A DNA stretch of 64,000 bases from Arthrobacter pascens (GTDB lineage Bacteria; Actinomycetota; Actinomycetes; Actinomycetales; Micrococcaceae): NCBI RefSeq assembly GCF_017052465.1, contig NZ_JAFHKT010000152.1, positions 62,001-126,000 of the forward strand, read 5' to 3'. Below the pieces are notes generated by a model that had not been told where the DNA came from, searched no databases, and saw nothing but the letters and a program-made list of their open reading frames with translations. Made by a program: the position numbers and the translations under genes. Below, one piece after another: positions 38,150 to 49,223 of the stretch (its first letter is position 1; each line of letters starts with the position of its first letter).

Positions 38150-38965
38150 ATGGATCCCTCCACTTCAAAGCCAGCCGGCTCGGACGCTGCTTTGGCGTTC
38201 GTCATCTTGGGACTGGGGTGCTTTCTGGCCTTCACCGGGGCAGGCCTCATGGAGCAGTGGCAGCATTCCGCCTCCCGGCGGCAGTCCCTCGCCTTCGAGG
38301 ATCTGCTCGGCTTCGTGGCTGCAGCCGCAGGGCTCGTCATAGTCGCCTGGTGGGTGCTTTCGCTTGCGGCGGCTTTCGCGGCTGCCCTACTGGAACGGTC
38401 CGGCAGGAGGCGCGCCGCTGCCGTCAGCCGGCGCCTCAGCCCGGTGTTCATGCGTCGGCTCGCCCTGGGTGTGCTGGGGATGCAGCTGGTGGCGGCACCC
38501 CTCGCCCACGCGGATGCTTCGCAGGGACCGGGACTCGTCCCCAGCCACACGGTTGCACTATCTGCTGCATGGGCGCCGACCCACGACCAGTGCGCCGACA
38601 AGCCGGTCCTGTCGCCCGTAAGCCTGGCGTTAGCCACGGAGCCGGCACAGGAAGGCCTCGCCACGGGCCCGGTGGTGGCCGGAACGTCTGATGTGCGGCC
38701 GCAGTGGCAGGCCAGTCCGCCTGTTCCGGCGCCCAGGTTCGTCACGTCAGCGCCGGCCAGGGCCGCGAACGAGCTGCCGTCCCGTCGCGAACTCGTGGTC
38801 AGATCGGGCGATTCCCTGTGGACGATCGCTGCCAGGCACCTGGGCCCGGAAGCCACCGACGTCGAAATAGCCCGGGAATGGCCACGCTGGTTTGCAGTCA
38901 ACAGCGCGGTCATCGGCAGCAGTCCAGATCTCCTCCTGCCGGGCCAGATCCTCAGGGCTCCCTGA
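38150..38965 (+). CDS. Membrane-anchored LysM domain protein
   Basis: A 271-residue protein with two N-terminal membrane helices (about 15-32 and 50-78), a third hydrophobic stretch ending in AHADA near 122, a proline/alanine-rich linker, and a C-terminal LysM domain (about 215-270: LVVRSGDSLWTIAARHLG, then NSAVIGSSPDLLLPGQIL). LysM binds peptidoglycan, so the protein probably tethers to or senses the wall. AAGG and AGAGG lie upstream of the ATG. It precedes the Rv3235-like gene and secA. The phased repeats directly upstream suggest dedicated regulation. Confidence 0.82.
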   Translation: MDPSTSKPAGSDAALAFVILGLGCFLAFTGAGLMEQWQHSASRRQSLAFEDLLGFVAAAAGLVIVAWWVLSLAAAFAAALLERSGRRRAAAVSRRLSPVFMRRLALGVLGMQLVAAPLAHADASQGPGLVPSHTVALSAAWAPTHDQCADKPVLSPVSLALATEPAQEGLATGPVVAGTSDVRPQWQASPPVPAPRFVTSAPARAANELPSRRELVVRSGDSLWTIAARHLGPEATDVEIAREWPRWFAVNSAVIGSSPDLLLPGQILRAP

Positions 38966-39063
38966 GCAGGACGGGCACCGCACCGCCTCTCAGCTCCCGC
39001 CCTACATCGTGCCTGGCATTCCATGGCGTGCCGTCAATCCATTTCAAGCCAAAGGACCGAATC

Positions 39064-39492
39064 ATGACCGCTGCAACCACTATCCGGAGCGCGGGCACCA
39101 CAGCGCCACAGGCCGTCCCTTCGATGGGGCCTGATGCGAGTGAAGAGGTGCGGGAGATTTGTGCCATCACCAGGTCTACCGTCCAGGCAGCCATAGAAGT
39201 CCTTGCCGGCACCAGGCCGATCAATCAATTGGCACGGCGGCTGGACCAAAGATGCCTGCTGGCGCTCCAGCATCGCGCCTGCCTGACGCGGCGGGAAGCT
39301 GCGCGTGCGCCCCGGAAGCTGGGACGCCTCCACCGGAACCCGGCCGTCCGCTCGGTCCGGGCCTGCGAAATTACGCCGGACATCTATGAAGCCAGCGCGG
39401 TGGTCATCGACGAGCTGAGGGCACGCGCCGTCGCCGTCCGGCTCGAACGCAGCAAACAGGTCTGGCGGGTCACGGCACTGGAAATCGGGTGA
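39064..39492 (+). CDS. Rv3235-like protein (DUF6459)
   Basis: A 142-residue protein with a disordered N-terminal 25 residues and a compact region with STVQAAIEVLAGTRPINQLARRLDQRC, then VRSVRACEITPDIYEASAVVIDE and a closing RSKQVWRVTALEIG. This pattern is that of the actinobacterial Rv3235 family, usually encoded beside secA as here. Biochemical role is unknown; the C-terminal beta strands suggest a small binding domain. AAAGGA eight bases before ATG 39064 fixes the start. Confidence 0.82.
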   Translation: MTAATTIRSAGTTAPQAVPSMGPDASEEVREICAITRSTVQAAIEVLAGTRPINQLARRLDQRCLLALQHRACLTRREAARAPRKLGRLHRNPAVRSVRACEITPDIYEASAVVIDELRARAVAVRLERSKQVWRVTALEIG

Positions 39493-39514
39493 GCATCCAG
39501 CGGCGAAGGATCCG

Positions 39515-39560
39515 CAAACAGCAAGGGACCCGGCACGTTGCCCGGGTCCCTTGCTGTTTG
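39515..39560. terminator. Bidirectional terminator between Rv3235-like gene and secA
   Basis: An arm from 39515 to 39533 (caaacagcaagggacccgg) pairs perfectly with 39542-39560, leaving the eight-base loop cacgttgc. A-rich and T-rich ends flank the 19-base stem, so it can work on both strands between the convergent genes. Confidence 0.9.
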
Positions 39561-39579
39561 TCGTCAGTACGTTCGGCCC

Positions 39580-42309
39580 TTAGCGCTTCTTCTTGCCGTC
39601 GCGGCGGGCCTGCGAGGCGGCCTTCGCCGGATTCCCGGAGCGTCCTGAGGCCCGGCCTTCGACGCGGGTTTGGGTCCCGCCGCCTTCCGCGGGCGCCGTG
39701 TATTGCAGCTGCGCCGGCTTTTCCGGCGCTTCCAGGCCGGCGGCGCGGATCTGGGGCTCGTGATGTTCGGTGTGGCCGCCGGCGGCATCGGCCACCACCA
39801 CGTCCTCGGCGGGAGTGACTTCAACCTCAAGGTTGAACAGGAATCCAACGCTTTCCTCGCGGATGGCTTCCATCATGGCCTGGAACATGGTGAAGCCTTC
39901 GCGCTGGTATTCCACCAGCGGATCACGCTGAGCCATGGCGCGCAGTCCGATGCCCTCCTTGAGATAGTCCATCTCATACAGGTGTTCCTGCCACTTCCGC
40001 CCAATGACGGAGAGGACAACGCGCCGCTCGAGCTCGCGCATGCTTTCGGAGCCAATTGCCTCCTCGCGGGCCTGGTACACCAGCTTCGCGTCGGAGAGGA
40101 TCTCTTCCTTCAGGAACTCGACCGTGATGCGCGATTTTCCGCCTGCCTCATCGATCACATCGTGCGAGGTCACCGTAACGGGGTAGAGCGTCTTGAGGTT
40201 CGTCCAGAGCTGGTCGAAATCCCAGTCGTCTCCGTTGCCCTCGGCGGTTGCTTCGTCGATGAGCGCATTAATGGTGTCTTCCAGGAAGAACTGCACCTTT
40301 TCGTGCAGGTCGTCACCCTCGAGGATCCGGCGGCGGTCGCCGTAGATGGCTTCGCGCTGGCGGTTGAGAACGTCGTCGTATTTCAGGACGTTTTTGCGCT
40401 GTTCAGCGTTCCGGCCTTCTACCTGGCCTTGGGCCGAGGCGATGGCACGGGAAACCAGCTTGGATTCGAGGGCCACGTCATCGGGTACCGAGCTGTTCAT
40501 GAGGCGCTCGGCTGCCCCGGAGTTGAACAGCCGCATGAGGTCATCAGTCAGCGAGAGGTAAAAGCGCGATTCGCCGGGGTCGCCCTGGCGCCCCGAACGG
40601 CCGCGGAGCTGGTTGTCGATCCGGCGTGACTCGTGCCGCTCGGTGCCCAGCACGTAAAGCCCTCCGAGGTTCAGCACTTCCTCGTGCTCCTCCTTGACGG
40701 CCTGCTTGGCGGCGTCAAGCGCCTGCGGCCACGCGGCCTCGTACTCTTCGGAGTTCTCCTCAGGATCCAGCCCTTTCCTGGAGAGTTCCGCGATTGCGGT
40801 GAATTCGGCGTTGCCGCCGAGCATGATGTCCGTACCGCGGCCGGCCATGTTGGTGGCCACCGTCACGGCGCCCTTGCGGCCGGCCTGTGCAACGATCGCC
40901 GCTTCCCGGGCATGGTTCTTGGCGTTCAGCACCTCGTGCCGGATGCCTTCCTTGGCCAGCAGCCGCGAAAGGTACTCGCTCTTCTCGACACTGGTGGTGC
41001 CGACCAGGATGGGCTGGCCCTGTTCGTGGCGCTCGGCTATATCCTTGACCACGGCATCGAACTTGACGGTTTCGTTCTTGTAGACCAGGTCCGGCCGGTC
41101 GTTCCGCTGCATGTCCCGGTTGGTGGGGATGGCAACGACTCCGAGCTTGTACGTGCTCATGAACTCAGCGGCTTCCGTCTCTGCCGTACCGGTCATGCCT
41201 GAGAGCTTCTGGTACATGCGGAAGTAGTTCTGCAGCGTAACGGTGGCGAGCGTCTGGTTTTCGGCCTTGATCTCGACGCCTTCTTTGGCCTCAATCGCCT
41301 GGTGCATGCCCTCGTTGTACCGCCGGCCTGCGAGGATACGGCCAGTGTGCTCATCGACGATGAGGACCTCACCGTCAAGGATGACGTAGTCCTTGTCGCG
41401 CTTGAACAGTTCCTTGGCCTTGATGGCGTTGTTCAGGAAGCCGATCAGCGGGGTGTTGGCGGATTCGTAGAGGTTCTGGATGCCCAGGTAGTCCTCGACC
41501 TTTTCAATGCCGCTTTCGAGGACGCCGACGGTGCGCTTCTTCTCGTCGACCTCATAGTCCTTCTCCGCCTGCAGCCGCAGCACCACTTTGGCGAACTCGC
41601 TGTACCACCGGTTGGTGTCCCCCTGCGCCGGACCGGAGATGATGAGCGGGGTCCGGGCTTCGTCAATGAGGATGGAGTCGACCTCGTCCACGATCGCGAA
41701 GTGGTGCCCGCGCTGGACGAGTTCCGACTTGTCCCAGGCCATGTTGTCGCGCAGGTAGTCGAAGCCGAATTCGTTGTTGGTTCCGTAGGTGATGTCCGCG
41801 GCGTACTGCTGCCGGCGGATGGCCGGGTCCTGGTTGGAAAGGATGCAGCCACTGGTGAGTCCCAGGAACCGGTAGACGCGGCCCATCAGCTCGGACTGGT
41901 AGTCGGCCAGGTAGTCGTTAACCGTGACGACGTGCACGCCTTTTCCGGCAAGGGCATTGAGGTAGGCAGGGGCCGTGGCGACGAGCGTCTTTCCTTCACC
42001 GGTTTTCATTTCGGCGATGTTCCCGAGGTGGAGTGCAGCACCACCCATGAGCTGGACGTCGAAGTGGCGCAGGCCAAGGGTTCGTGAGGACGCCTCGCGG
42101 ACGGCGGCGAAAGCTTCCGGCAGGAGATCATCGAGTTTTTCGCCGCCCAGGTGGCGCGCCCGGAGCCGATCTGTTTCTTCCCGGAGCTCTGCGTCGGAAA
42201 ATGTTTTGAATGAGTCTTCAAGGGCGTTAATGGAATCGGCATAGTTCCGCAGCTGCCTCAGGGTTTTTTTGTCACCTGTGCGGAGAAGTTTTTCGATTAG
42301 TGATGCCAC
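39580..42309 (-). CDS. secA: Preprotein translocase ATPase SecA1
   Basis: Motor ATPase of the Sec pathway, 909 residues, working with SecYEG. Visible parts: [20 protein letters not shown] (Walker A), [48 protein letters not shown] (DEAD-type box), [15 protein letters not shown] and [19 protein letters not shown]. The C-terminus is a basic, alanine-rich tail ([10 protein letters not shown]) without the zinc-binding cysteine motif of E. coli SecA, as expected for actinobacterial SecA1. The GTG start has GGGAG nine bases upstream. Gene position next to hpf and the Rv3235-like gene matches actinobacterial order. Confidence 0.97.
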   Translation of the reverse strand: MASLIEKLLRTGDKKTLRQLRNYADSINALEDSFKTFSDAELREETDRLRARHLGGEKLDDLLPEAFAAVREASSRTLGLRHFDVQLMGGAALHLGNIAEMKTGEGKTLVATAPAYLNALAGKGVHVVTVNDYLADYQSELMGRVYRFLGLTSGCILSNQDPAIRRQQYAADITYGTNNEFGFDYLRDNMAWDKSELVQRGHHFAIVDEVDSILIDEARTPLIISGPAQGDTNRWYSEFAKVVLRLQAEKDYEVDEKKRTVGVLESGIEKVEDYLGIQNLYESANTPLIGFLNNAIKAKELFKRDKDYVILDGEVLIVDEHTGRILAGRRYNEGMHQAIEAKEGVEIKAENQTLATVTLQNYFRMYQKLSGMTGTAETEAAEFMSTYKLGVVAIPTNRDMQRNDRPDLVYKNETVKFDAVVKDIAERHEQGQPILVGTTSVEKSEYLSRLLAKEGIRHEVLNAKNHAREAAIVAQAGRKGAVTVATNMAGRGTDIMLGGNAEFTAIAELSRKGLDPEENSEEYEAAWPQALDAAKQAVKEEHEEVLNLGGLYVLGTERHESRRIDNQLRGRSGRQGDPGESRFYLSLTDDLMRLFNSGAAERLMNSSVPDDVALESKLVSRAIASAQGQVEGRNAEQRKNVLKYDDVLNRQREAIYGDRRRILEGDDLHEKVQFFLEDTINALIDEATAEGNGDDWDFDQLWTNLKTLYPVTVTSHDVIDEAGGKSRITVEFLKEEILSDAKLVYQAREEAIGSESMRELERRVVLSVIGRKWQEHLYEMDYLKEGIGLRAMAQRDPLVEYQREGFTMFQAMMEAIREESVGFLFNLEVEVTPAEDVVVADAAGGHTEHHEPQIRAAGLEAPEKPAQLQYTAPAEGGGTQTRVEGRASGRSGNPAKAASQARRDGKKKR

Positions 42310-42392
42310 GTGAAGTTGCTCCCAGTCTCATGCTGCCGAATTCTGGCGTGTTCAGTCTACGGGAGAGACGCAAAGGAGGTAGTCCTGTTCCC

Positions 42393-43619
42393 TCAGAGCG
42401 GATACTGCCGTCCTACGCCGTGAATGGCCGAGCCCACTGCCGCGGCGAGGTCTCCGGCCGGTGACACGATTACCTCGTCAAGTCCCAGCCACTCGGCCAT
42501 CAGGAGCAGTTCGGCGGCGAGCTCGACGGCGGTGTCTGCCGGAGCGTCCGGCTCGCCGAAGCATGCCTTGGCCAGCAGCCTGCCGCCGGCGCGGTCGGTC
42601 TTCAGGTCGACCCTGGCCACGATGCGGTCACGCAGCAGGAAAGGCAGAACGTAATAGCCGAACCGGCGCTTCGGCTCAGGGGTATAGATCTCGATCCGGT
42701 AGTGGAACCCGAATAGCTCCTCCAGCCTTCGCCGCTCGAAAACCAGGGAGTCGAACGGGCTCAGCAGGGCCCTGCCCGTTGCGGTCCGCGGCAGCCGGGC
42801 ATCGACGTGGCGGAACACTGTACGGTCCCAGCCGCGAACAGTGACCGGCTCCAGACGTCCACTATCGACGAGATGCTGGATGGATACGGCCGCAGCCTTC
42901 ATCGGTACCCTGAAATAATCGGCAAGGCAGCGCACCGTCCCGATGCCGTGCGCCTTCGCCGCTGCGTCGATGAGCCTGTCCATGGCCGCCTGGGGATCAG
43001 GGGCCGCCTCCAAGGCCGCGGCCGGAAGCACGTCTTTGGTCAGGGCGTACCGGCGCTCGAACTGGTCCGTCCGCGATGCGGAAGCGACGACGCCCTCTTC
43101 AAACAGGTGTTCCAGGACGCGCTTGACCGCGTTCCAGTTCCAGCCCCAGTTGCCGTGTTTGCGGTCCTCCACATGGCCGATGGTCGCTGTAAGCTGCGCT
43201 GCCGTCATGGGTTTTCCGGCGGCCAGGGCCTCCAGCACGAGTCGGGTCACGCCGGAGCGCAGCGCGGGATCCATGGCCGACGCTCCCACCCAGGTGCGGT
43301 TCTGCCACGTCACGAGGTCCCGGAAGTGTTCGGGCCGGATGAAACTCGCCTCATGGGCCCAGTACTCGACCATGCGCCGCGGATGCCTGCCCGCCATCTG
43401 CTGCAGGATGGCGCGGTCATAGTTGCCCAGCCTGGAGAAAAAAGGCAGGAAGTGGCTCCTGGCCAGGACATTGACTGAGTCGATCTGGACCAGCTGGATC
43501 CGGGCAAAGGTCCGGCCCACCGTCCGTGAGGTCACGGGTCCGGTGGGCCGTCCTTTGTCCAGTCCTTGGGCTGCCAGGGCGATCCGCCGGGCCTGTGTAA
43601 GGCTCAGCGTTGCAACCAT
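42393..43619 (-). CDS. YcaQ/AlkX-type winged-helix DNA glycosylase
   Basis: A 408-residue HTH_42 family protein. Segments VQIDSVNVLARSHFLPFFSRLG (with the QxD motif at QID), EYWAHEASFI, LSPFDSLVFERRR, LFGFHYRIEIYTP and RFGYYVLPFLLRDRIVARVDLK are diagnostic of YcaQ/AlkX, glycosylases that unhook DNA interstrand crosslinks in E. coli and related proteins. AAAGGG sits five bases before the ATG. It lies between hpf and secA, an unusual interruption of that pair. Activity on crosslinks is inferred from family. Confidence 0.88.
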   Translation of the reverse strand: MVATLSLTQARRIALAAQGLDKGRPTGPVTSRTVGRTFARIQLVQIDSVNVLARSHFLPFFSRLGNYDRAILQQMAGRHPRRMVEYWAHEASFIRPEHFRDLVTWQNRTWVGASAMDPALRSGVTRLVLEALAAGKPMTAAQLTATIGHVEDRKHGNWGWNWNAVKRVLEHLFEEGVVASASRTDQFERRYALTKDVLPAAALEAAPDPQAAMDRLIDAAAKAHGIGTVRCLADYFRVPMKAAAVSIQHLVDSGRLEPVTVRGWDRTVFRHVDARLPRTATGRALLSPFDSLVFERRRLEELFGFHYRIEIYTPEPKRRFGYYVLPFLLRDRIVARVDLKTDRAGGRLLAKACFGEPDAPADTAVELAAELLLMAEWLGLDEVIVSPAGDLAAAVGSAIHGVGRQYPL

Positions 43620-43648
43620 GTCAGCCCTTTCGTTGTAAGGGCACCATC

Positions 43649-44374
43649 CTAGGCGGTTGCGGCCGCATCATCAGAGCGGTAGGCGTGGATCTTCTCTTCG
43701 AAGGTGTTCTCGCCGGGCTCGCAGTAGTGGTCCAGGGTGATGACGCCGTACGTCCAGCCGCGGCGGCGGTACACAACTGAGGGCGCGTTCGTGGCCTTGT
43801 CCACGAAGAGGTAGAAGTCGTGCCCGATAAGCTCCATGTTGTCCACGGCGTCGTCCAGTGTGAGGGAGGAAGCCGGGAATACCTTGCGGCGGATCAAAAC
43901 CGGAGAATCTCCGGCAGGAATGTCATTTTCGACGTCGTAGGGCGACTTCTCGGCCGGCTCCGGCGCAGGCTCGGCGCGGTTGCTCGCTTCGACGTAAATA
44001 GGCTCATTGGCGCTGGCGGGCTCCAGGGATGCCGTCGCCTCGCGTACCGCCTTGGGCGTGTGCCGCCCGTGATGGACCTTCTTGCGGTCCTTTGCCCTGC
44101 GGAGCCGTTCCAGCAGCTTGTTGTAGGCGAGATCGAACGCGGCGAACTTGTCTGCGGCGCTTGCTTCGGCACGGATTACGGGGCCCCTGCCCAGGACTGT
44201 CACTTCAACTGTGAGCTGGTCGCCGGTCTGGCGCGCATTCGTTTCCTTGGAAACCTTCGCATCCACCCGCTGAACCTTGTCCCCAAGCGACTCGATCTTT
44301 GAGATCTTCTCGCCGGCGTATTCGCGGAATCGGTCCGAGACCGTCAGATTTCGTCCGCTGATCATGAACTCCAT
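43649..44374 (-). CDS. hpf: Long-form ribosome hibernation promoting factor
   Basis: A 241-residue protein with an N-terminal S30AE domain (about 1-105: MEFMISGRNLTVSDRFREYAGEKI, then RLRRAKDRKKVHHGRH) and a C-terminal dimerisation domain (about 180-241: PVLIRRKVFPASSLTLDDAVDNMELIGHDFYLF). The long form makes 100S ribosome dimers in resting cells. GGAGG five bases before ATG 44374 fixes the start. The acidic linker near 125-175 is variable in the family. Encoded between comF and the YcaQ-like gene, as in the hpf-secA block of other actinobacteria. Confidence 0.94.
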   Translation of the reverse strand: MEFMISGRNLTVSDRFREYAGEKISKIESLGDKVQRVDAKVSKETNARQTGDQLTVEVTVLGRGPVIRAEASAADKFAAFDLAYNKLLERLRRAKDRKKVHHGRHTPKAVREATASLEPASANEPIYVEASNRAEPAPEPAEKSPYDVENDIPAGDSPVLIRRKVFPASSLTLDDAVDNMELIGHDFYLFVDKATNAPSVVYRRRGWTYGVITLDHYCEPGENTFEEKIHAYRSDDAAATA

Positions 44375-44517
44375 GGTGCCCTCCAAATGACTTCGGTGAC
44401 ACGACGGCGGCACTTCGTGGGGACGATCTGATTGACAGTCGAGCCCCTTTCCGAGCCGCTATCGAAAGGTACAACTGATCTTGGTACCCATACCCGACGT
44501 TAGTTCATAGCAACGAG

Positions 44518-45435
44518 TTATTCATCCTTTCGCCCTTTATTTTTTTCTATGACTCCGGTACCCGGCTTGGGGCCCCGTGGAGGTGCTGCGTCGGGCGCAC
44601 GGGTGGCCGCCAGGACCACGGCGCCGCGCACCACCGCCCCGGCCTGGTGCAGTGCCCGGGCGGCCTCGGCGAGCGTCGAACCGGTGGTCAGGACGTCGTC
44701 GACGATAATGCAGGGACGCCCCGCGAGCCCGCTTCCGCCTGCGGCCCAGCCAACCCGCATCGAGCCGCGTACCCTGCTGGCCCTCGCCCCTCGGTTCAGC
44801 CCCTTTTGTCCGCTGGAACTGCCTGTGGCCGCCGCGGGCGCCCTGATTTTCCGGAGGACGTCATGGCATTCCAGGCCGTCGAGGACGCGGTGGCGATGGA
44901 GGTGGCGGAGCAAAAGGAGGACCGGCGTGAACCCGCGTTTCCGGTAGGCGGCCTTGCTGCTGGGGACCGGCACCAGCCAGATGTCCCGGCCCCCGCCCAC
45001 GGCGGCGCGGATCGCCCTTCCCAGCGCCATGGCCAGCGACGCAGTCAGGGGGCCCTGGCCATGGCGTTTGAAGGAGAGCACCGACTGCGCCAGCTCCTCG
45101 CGGTAGATGCCCGCCGCCACCACCGGCAACAGGACGGAGCCGTCAGTGCCCATCAGGGCCGGAGCCGAGGACTCGGCCCGGAACGGCAGCCGGGTGAGCA
45201 GCCGGACCTGCCTCTCACAGCCGGAGCAGATGGCCCTGTCCTCGTTACCGCAGCACACGCACTCGACGGGCACGGCCAGCGCCAGCACGTCGGCCGCCGC
45301 TTCAGTCAACAGATCCGCCGCCCTCAGCAGCCGCCGCCGGTGTTCACTGCGGTGCTTGGCACGTCTGAGCGGCTGGGGCACCAGGTCAGGGTCCCCTGCC
45401 GCGCCGCGGACGGGTTCCGCACGTCGGGTCTCCAC
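44518..45435 (-). CDS. comF: ComF-family phosphoribosyltransferase-like protein
   Basis: A 305-residue protein with an N-terminal zinc-finger-like cysteine set (CVCCGNEDRAICSGC, about residues 60-74) and a C-terminal phosphoribosyltransferase fold with the PRPP loop CIIVDDVLTTGSTLAEAARAL (about 248-268). ComF is needed for DNA uptake in competent bacteria; in actinobacteria the homologue between lpqB and hpf has no proven function. VPVPSSKAAYRKRGF is the family motif in the middle. The GTG at 45435 has a poor ribosome site, so the first 30 arginine-rich residues may not be translated. Confidence 0.88.
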   Translation of the reverse strand: METRRAEPVRGAAGDPDLVPQPLRRAKHRSEHRRRLLRAADLLTEAAADVLALAVPVECVCCGNEDRAICSGCERQVRLLTRLPFRAESSAPALMGTDGSVLLPVVAAGIYREELAQSVLSFKRHGQGPLTASLAMALGRAIRAAVGGGRDIWLVPVPSSKAAYRKRGFTPVLLLLRHLHRHRVLDGLECHDVLRKIRAPAAATGSSSGQKGLNRGARASRVRGSMRVGWAAGGSGLAGRPCIIVDDVLTTGSTLAEAARALHQAGAVVRGAVVLAATRAPDAAPPRGPKPGTGVIEKNKGRKDE

Positions 45436-45507
45436 GCAGCAAGCATTGCCTGGAGAAGGAAGCCATGGAAGACGCCCCCGCGCCGTTGTGGAAAACCCCG
45501 GAAAGAA

Positions 45508-47226
45508 TCAGCCCGGGAACGAGGGATCCGTGGGTCCCTTCAGCTGTGGTGACCAGCCGTTACCCAGCCGCTGGAAGATGCCGTCCGCGGACTGGGCGTA
45601 AATCTCCTCGGATCCGTTCCCGGCGCTGAGGGACACCAGGCCGCGCCACGGAGCGAGCTTCTGTGGCTGGGTGGAAGTGAGGGAAAGCAGTTCCGGAGCG
45701 ACGTTCGCCGAGGCCGAACCCTCCATCACCGCCACCGTCGTGTCGCTGACCCAGACACCTTGGTCCGGGCTGGCGCTCGTTTGCAGGGTGATCGGCGAGG
45801 TCAGCTCCTTGGGGGTCCCGTCTGCGCTTCGAATGATGCCGGTCACCTGCACCCGGGTCACACCGTTCTGTTCGGAAACGACCAGCGCGCGCACGCCCTC
45901 GCGGGAGATGCGGAAATCCTTCACGGTACGGCCTGCCAGCCAGGACGGAGTCAGCGTCACGGACGGCACCGTGGAACCCTGGGCTATTCCGGTGGGCCGG
46001 AATGCCGTGAGCTCGGTGACTCCTTGCGCGCCGGGACCGGCGGTCCAGACCCAGTCCTGCAGGCCGAACGACGGGTGGGACAGCGTGCGCCGGGTGATCA
46101 GGGCACGCGGGGCCTGCCCCGGAACCATGGAATACAACGTGCTCCGGGTGCTGTCCAGGAATGCCACGGACTGCGAGACCGGCGATTCGGCCGGCGCCCG
46201 CGGCTTAAGCCCCGCAACGGACTGCATGTCGGGCAGCGGCGAGATTCTGTTGTTTTCGTAGCGCACCAGCTCGTTGTTGCTGATGGCGACCTGGCGGGCC
46301 GGAACGTTCCTGTTCTGAACCGGCGGCAGCACCGAACCGTTGTCCTCAACGCGCACCAGGTCCTGATTGGCCCTGAGCTCCACGTTGATGACATCCGGCT
46401 GGCTGCGGAACGTCAGCGCCAGCTGGGTCTGCATCCTCAGCCTGTCTTCAGTGGAGGCTTCGGTGAGTTCCTTGGCAGACAGATCCACCTGTGCCGCTCC
46501 CGAGACAACGGGCACGGATTCCCGCGCCAGCTTCATTCCGGACGGGAAGGCGCTGACCACGGCGCCCTTGAGATACGGTGCAGGCCCGCCCAGCAGGGCG
46601 CTCGTCATCGACTTGACGGTTTTCTTCTTGATGAACCAGCGCACGTCGGGGACGGCATAGGTGAACGTGGGGTCGTAAAAGTAGATGGGATACGCGCCGT
46701 AGATAACCTTGAACGTCTCTTCGGGAATGGCGGTGCCGTCCGGAAGCTTGGATATCCTCCATTCCCCGTCGACCTGGGCCAGGGTGACGGGGATGCTCTC
46801 CTTGGTTCCTTCCGGCATCTGGGTGGCCACGCCGTCGGCGTCCACGGAATAGGCAACATCCAGTTCGTAGTTGAAGACCCCCTCGACGCCGGTCCTCACC
46901 ACCCGCTCGGAACGGAAGACCAGCGTGCGCTGGTCGGGCTTCCAAGCGACCGACGACGCCTGGGTGAGGTACTGGCGTGCCACGGCGTAGTCATCCTCGT
47001 AGCCGCTGCCCGCCAGATAGAAATCCTCGATGACCGCTTCGGGGCTGGATCCGGTGCGCGGCGCAACGGGGAAGAAGACCGGCGCGTTGGGGTTACCCGC
47101 GCTCTCATCGGTGCTCTTTCCCACCGGACCAGACCGGGGGATCTGGGCGCACGATGCCACGAAAAGAAGTACGACGGCGACGATCGCCGCTCCTAAGCGG
47201 CGCACCACCGGCGGCCTCACCCTCAC
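45508..47226 (-). CDS. lpqB: Lipoprotein LpqB
   Basis: A 572-residue lipoprotein with a signal sequence ending in the lipobox LFVASC (lipidated C near residue 26), then a GerMN domain (about 180-300) and a beta-propeller-like C-terminal region. LpqB binds the extracellular part of MtrB and modulates the MtrAB system in mycobacteria. The GTG start overlaps the mtrB stop as GTGA, so the three genes mtrA-mtrB-lpqB form one operon as in other actinobacteria. The longer frame on the same strand is not needed. Confidence 0.93.
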   Translation of the reverse strand: MRVRPPVVRRLGAAIVAVVLLFVASCAQIPRSGPVGKSTDESAGNPNAPVFFPVAPRTGSSPEAVIEDFYLAGSGYEDDYAVARQYLTQASSVAWKPDQRTLVFRSERVVRTGVEGVFNYELDVAYSVDADGVATQMPEGTKESIPVTLAQVDGEWRISKLPDGTAIPEETFKVIYGAYPIYFYDPTFTYAVPDVRWFIKKKTVKSMTSALLGGPAPYLKGAVVSAFPSGMKLARESVPVVSGAAQVDLSAKELTEASTEDRLRMQTQLALTFRSQPDVINVELRANQDLVRVEDNGSVLPPVQNRNVPARQVAISNNELVRYENNRISPLPDMQSVAGLKPRAPAESPVSQSVAFLDSTRSTLYSMVPGQAPRALITRRTLSHPSFGLQDWVWTAGPGAQGVTELTAFRPTGIAQGSTVPSVTLTPSWLAGRTVKDFRISREGVRALVVSEQNGVTRVQVTGIIRSADGTPKELTSPITLQTSASPDQGVWVSDTTVAVMEGSASANVAPELLSLTSTQPQKLAPWRGLVSLSAGNGSEEIYAQSADGIFQRLGNGWSPQLKGPTDPSFPG

Positions 47227-49223
47227 GACCTCTCCCCCGTGGCGGCTCTTTCCGGTGCAACATCGCCGGCAGGCGCGACGTCGGTGTCGCGGGGCGCAGC
47301 CGTTCCCTGCCGCCCCTCGGGGACCCCGTCCGTGTCCGGGTTGCCCAGTACGAGGACGGTGCGGTCAACGGCACCGGGCAGGGCGACATCCGCGGGTTCA
47401 AGCTGCAGCGGTGACTTCGTGATCGTGCCGCCCTGTTTCAGGGGAAGGGTGAGCCGGAAGTTGGAGCCCACACCCTTGTTTCCCCAGGCCTGGAGCCAGC
47501 CGCTGTGCAGCTTGGTGTCCTCTGTGGCGATGGACAGGCCGAGGCCGCTGCCTCCTGTGGTCCTCGCCCGGGCAGGGTCCGCGCGCCAGAAACGGTCAAA
47601 GACCCTCGCCGCTTCCGCCGGGGTCATGCCTATGCCGTGGTCCCGGACGGTGACGGCCACCGCCGTCGCGTTGGACGCCACCGAGATGTTCACCGGCTTC
47701 CCCTCACCGTGCTCCAGGGCGTTCAGCACGAGGTTCCTGAGGATGCGGTCAATCCGCCGGGCGTCCATCTCCACCACGGTGCTTCCCTCCGGGGCGTTCA
47801 GCGTCATGGCCGAACCGTATTCCTCGGCCACTGGCGCGGCGCCCTCCATGACGTGGGAAACGAGCTGCACGATATCCGTGGCCTCCGCGTCCAGCATGGC
47901 AACGCCGGCGTCAAAGCGGGAGATCTCAAGCAGATCGGCGAGCAGGGACTGGAAGCGTTCAACCTGGTTGTAAAGCAGCTCCGCGGACCTCTTGTTAATA
48001 GGGTCGAAATCGTCGCGGGCGTCGTACAGCACCTCAGCTGCCATTCGCACGGTGGTCAGCGGCGTCCGCAGCTCGTGGGAAACGTCGGAGACGAAGCGCT
48101 GCTGCATCTGCGACAGCGTGGCAAGCTGGGTGATCTGCTCCTGGAGGCTGGCCGCCATGTGGTTGAACGATGCCCCGAGCCGCGCCACTTCGTCTTCACC
48201 CTTGACCACCATCCGCTCCTGCAATTGCCCGGCCGCGAGCTTTTCGGACACTACAGCAGCATGGCTGACGGGGCTGACCACATTCCGCGTGACGTACCAC
48301 GCGATGCCGCCAATCATGATGATCAGGGCGGCGCCGCCAGCCCACAGGACGTTTTGGATCTCGTCCAGGGTCTGCTGGGCGGTGTCCAGGTCGTAGATCA
48401 GGTAGAGCTCGTAGACGGTGCCGTTGAATGTCACCTTGTTGCCGACGGCGATGCCAGGACGGTCCTCAGTGCCCACCGGAAACTGCATGGACGCCCAGAA
48501 CTGGTCCTTACCCGAATCCTGGACGGCGGCCCGAAGATCCTTGGGAATGACGCTGACGGTCAGCTGGTCCGAAGCCCGGGACTCCACCCAGCGGTTCCGG
48601 GGCTTGGTTTGCTCGGGCATCGCCTCAAAGACGTAGCGCCGCTGGATCACAGATCCTCTGCCTTCGACGGCATTCAGCGTGTCGTAGACGAGGGTGATCA
48701 CGCTGGACTGGTCGGTGACCTGGGCGCCGTCGAACGTATCCTGCACCTGCTTGACGTTGTACCGGGTCTCCGACTCCGCCTGCGTCAGCCGCTCCTGGAA
48801 GAGGTTGTTGGCAATCTGGTTGGAGAGGTACGCCCCCACGATCGCAAAGGAACTTATTGACAGCAGCAGGGTAGTCAGGACTGTCCTGAATTGCAGGGAA
48901 CGCCGCCACCTGCGCTGGAGGGTGCGCAGCAGGAACCGGATCCCGGGAAAGACCCTGTCCAGCCCGGTACGCACGAGCCGCAGGACGCGCAGCGAGACGA
49001 TCAGGGCGCGCCGTTTCCAGATCCGCACCCTCAGCGGCAACCCGGCCAGTCCGCCTGAAAGGGCGTCGGTATGCTCCGGAGCGATGTGCTCGGGAGTTGG
49101 GTGGGCAGCCTGCGCGTGGGGGCCGTCGGTGCCGCGCGGCATGTCGGATCCGCCGGGGCCCTCGGGGGCTTCGGAGGGATTCTGGCCCTGGGGTTCAGGA
49201 ACCTGCTTTATAGCCGACACCAC
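47223..49223 (-). CDS. mtrB: Sensor histidine kinase MtrB
   Basis: A membrane kinase of 666 residues: an N-terminal cytosolic tail rich in proline and histidine, a first membrane helix (about 112-133), an extracytoplasmic domain (about 135-300), a second helix (about 295-315), HAMP, HisKA with [21 protein letters not shown] (phospho-acceptor histidine) and HATPase ([22 protein letters not shown]). MtrAB controls cell division and wall homeostasis. The GTG start at 49223 overlaps mtrA by 29 bases; a later ATG (MPRGTDG, about residue 28) is an alternative, which would shorten the tail. lpqB follows with a GTGA overlap. Confidence 0.94.
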   Translation of the reverse strand: MVSAIKQVPEPQGQNPSEAPEGPGGSDMPRGTDGPHAQAAHPTPEHIAPEHTDALSGGLAGLPLRVRIWKRRALIVSLRVLRLVRTGLDRVFPGIRFLLRTLQRRWRRSLQFRTVLTTLLLSISSFAIVGAYLSNQIANNLFQERLTQAESETRYNVKQVQDTFDGAQVTDQSSVITLVYDTLNAVEGRGSVIQRRYVFEAMPEQTKPRNRWVESRASDQLTVSVIPKDLRAAVQDSGKDQFWASMQFPVGTEDRPGIAVGNKVTFNGTVYELYLIYDLDTAQQTLDEIQNVLWAGGAALIIMIGGIAWYVTRNVVSPVSHAAVVSEKLAAGQLQERMVVKGEDEVARLGASFNHMAASLQEQITQLATLSQMQQRFVSDVSHELRTPLTTVRMAAEVLYDARDDFDPINKRSAELLYNQVERFQSLLADLLEISRFDAGVAMLDAEATDIVQLVSHVMEGAAPVAEEYGSAMTLNAPEGSTVVEMDARRIDRILRNLVLNALEHGEGKPVNISVASNATAVAVTVRDHGIGMTPAEAARVFDRFWRADPARARTTGGSGLGLSIATEDTKLHSGWLQAWGNKGVGSNFRLTLPLKQGGTITKSPLQLEPADVALPGAVDRTVLVLGNPDTDGVPEGRQGTAAPRDTDVAPAGDVAPERAATGERS

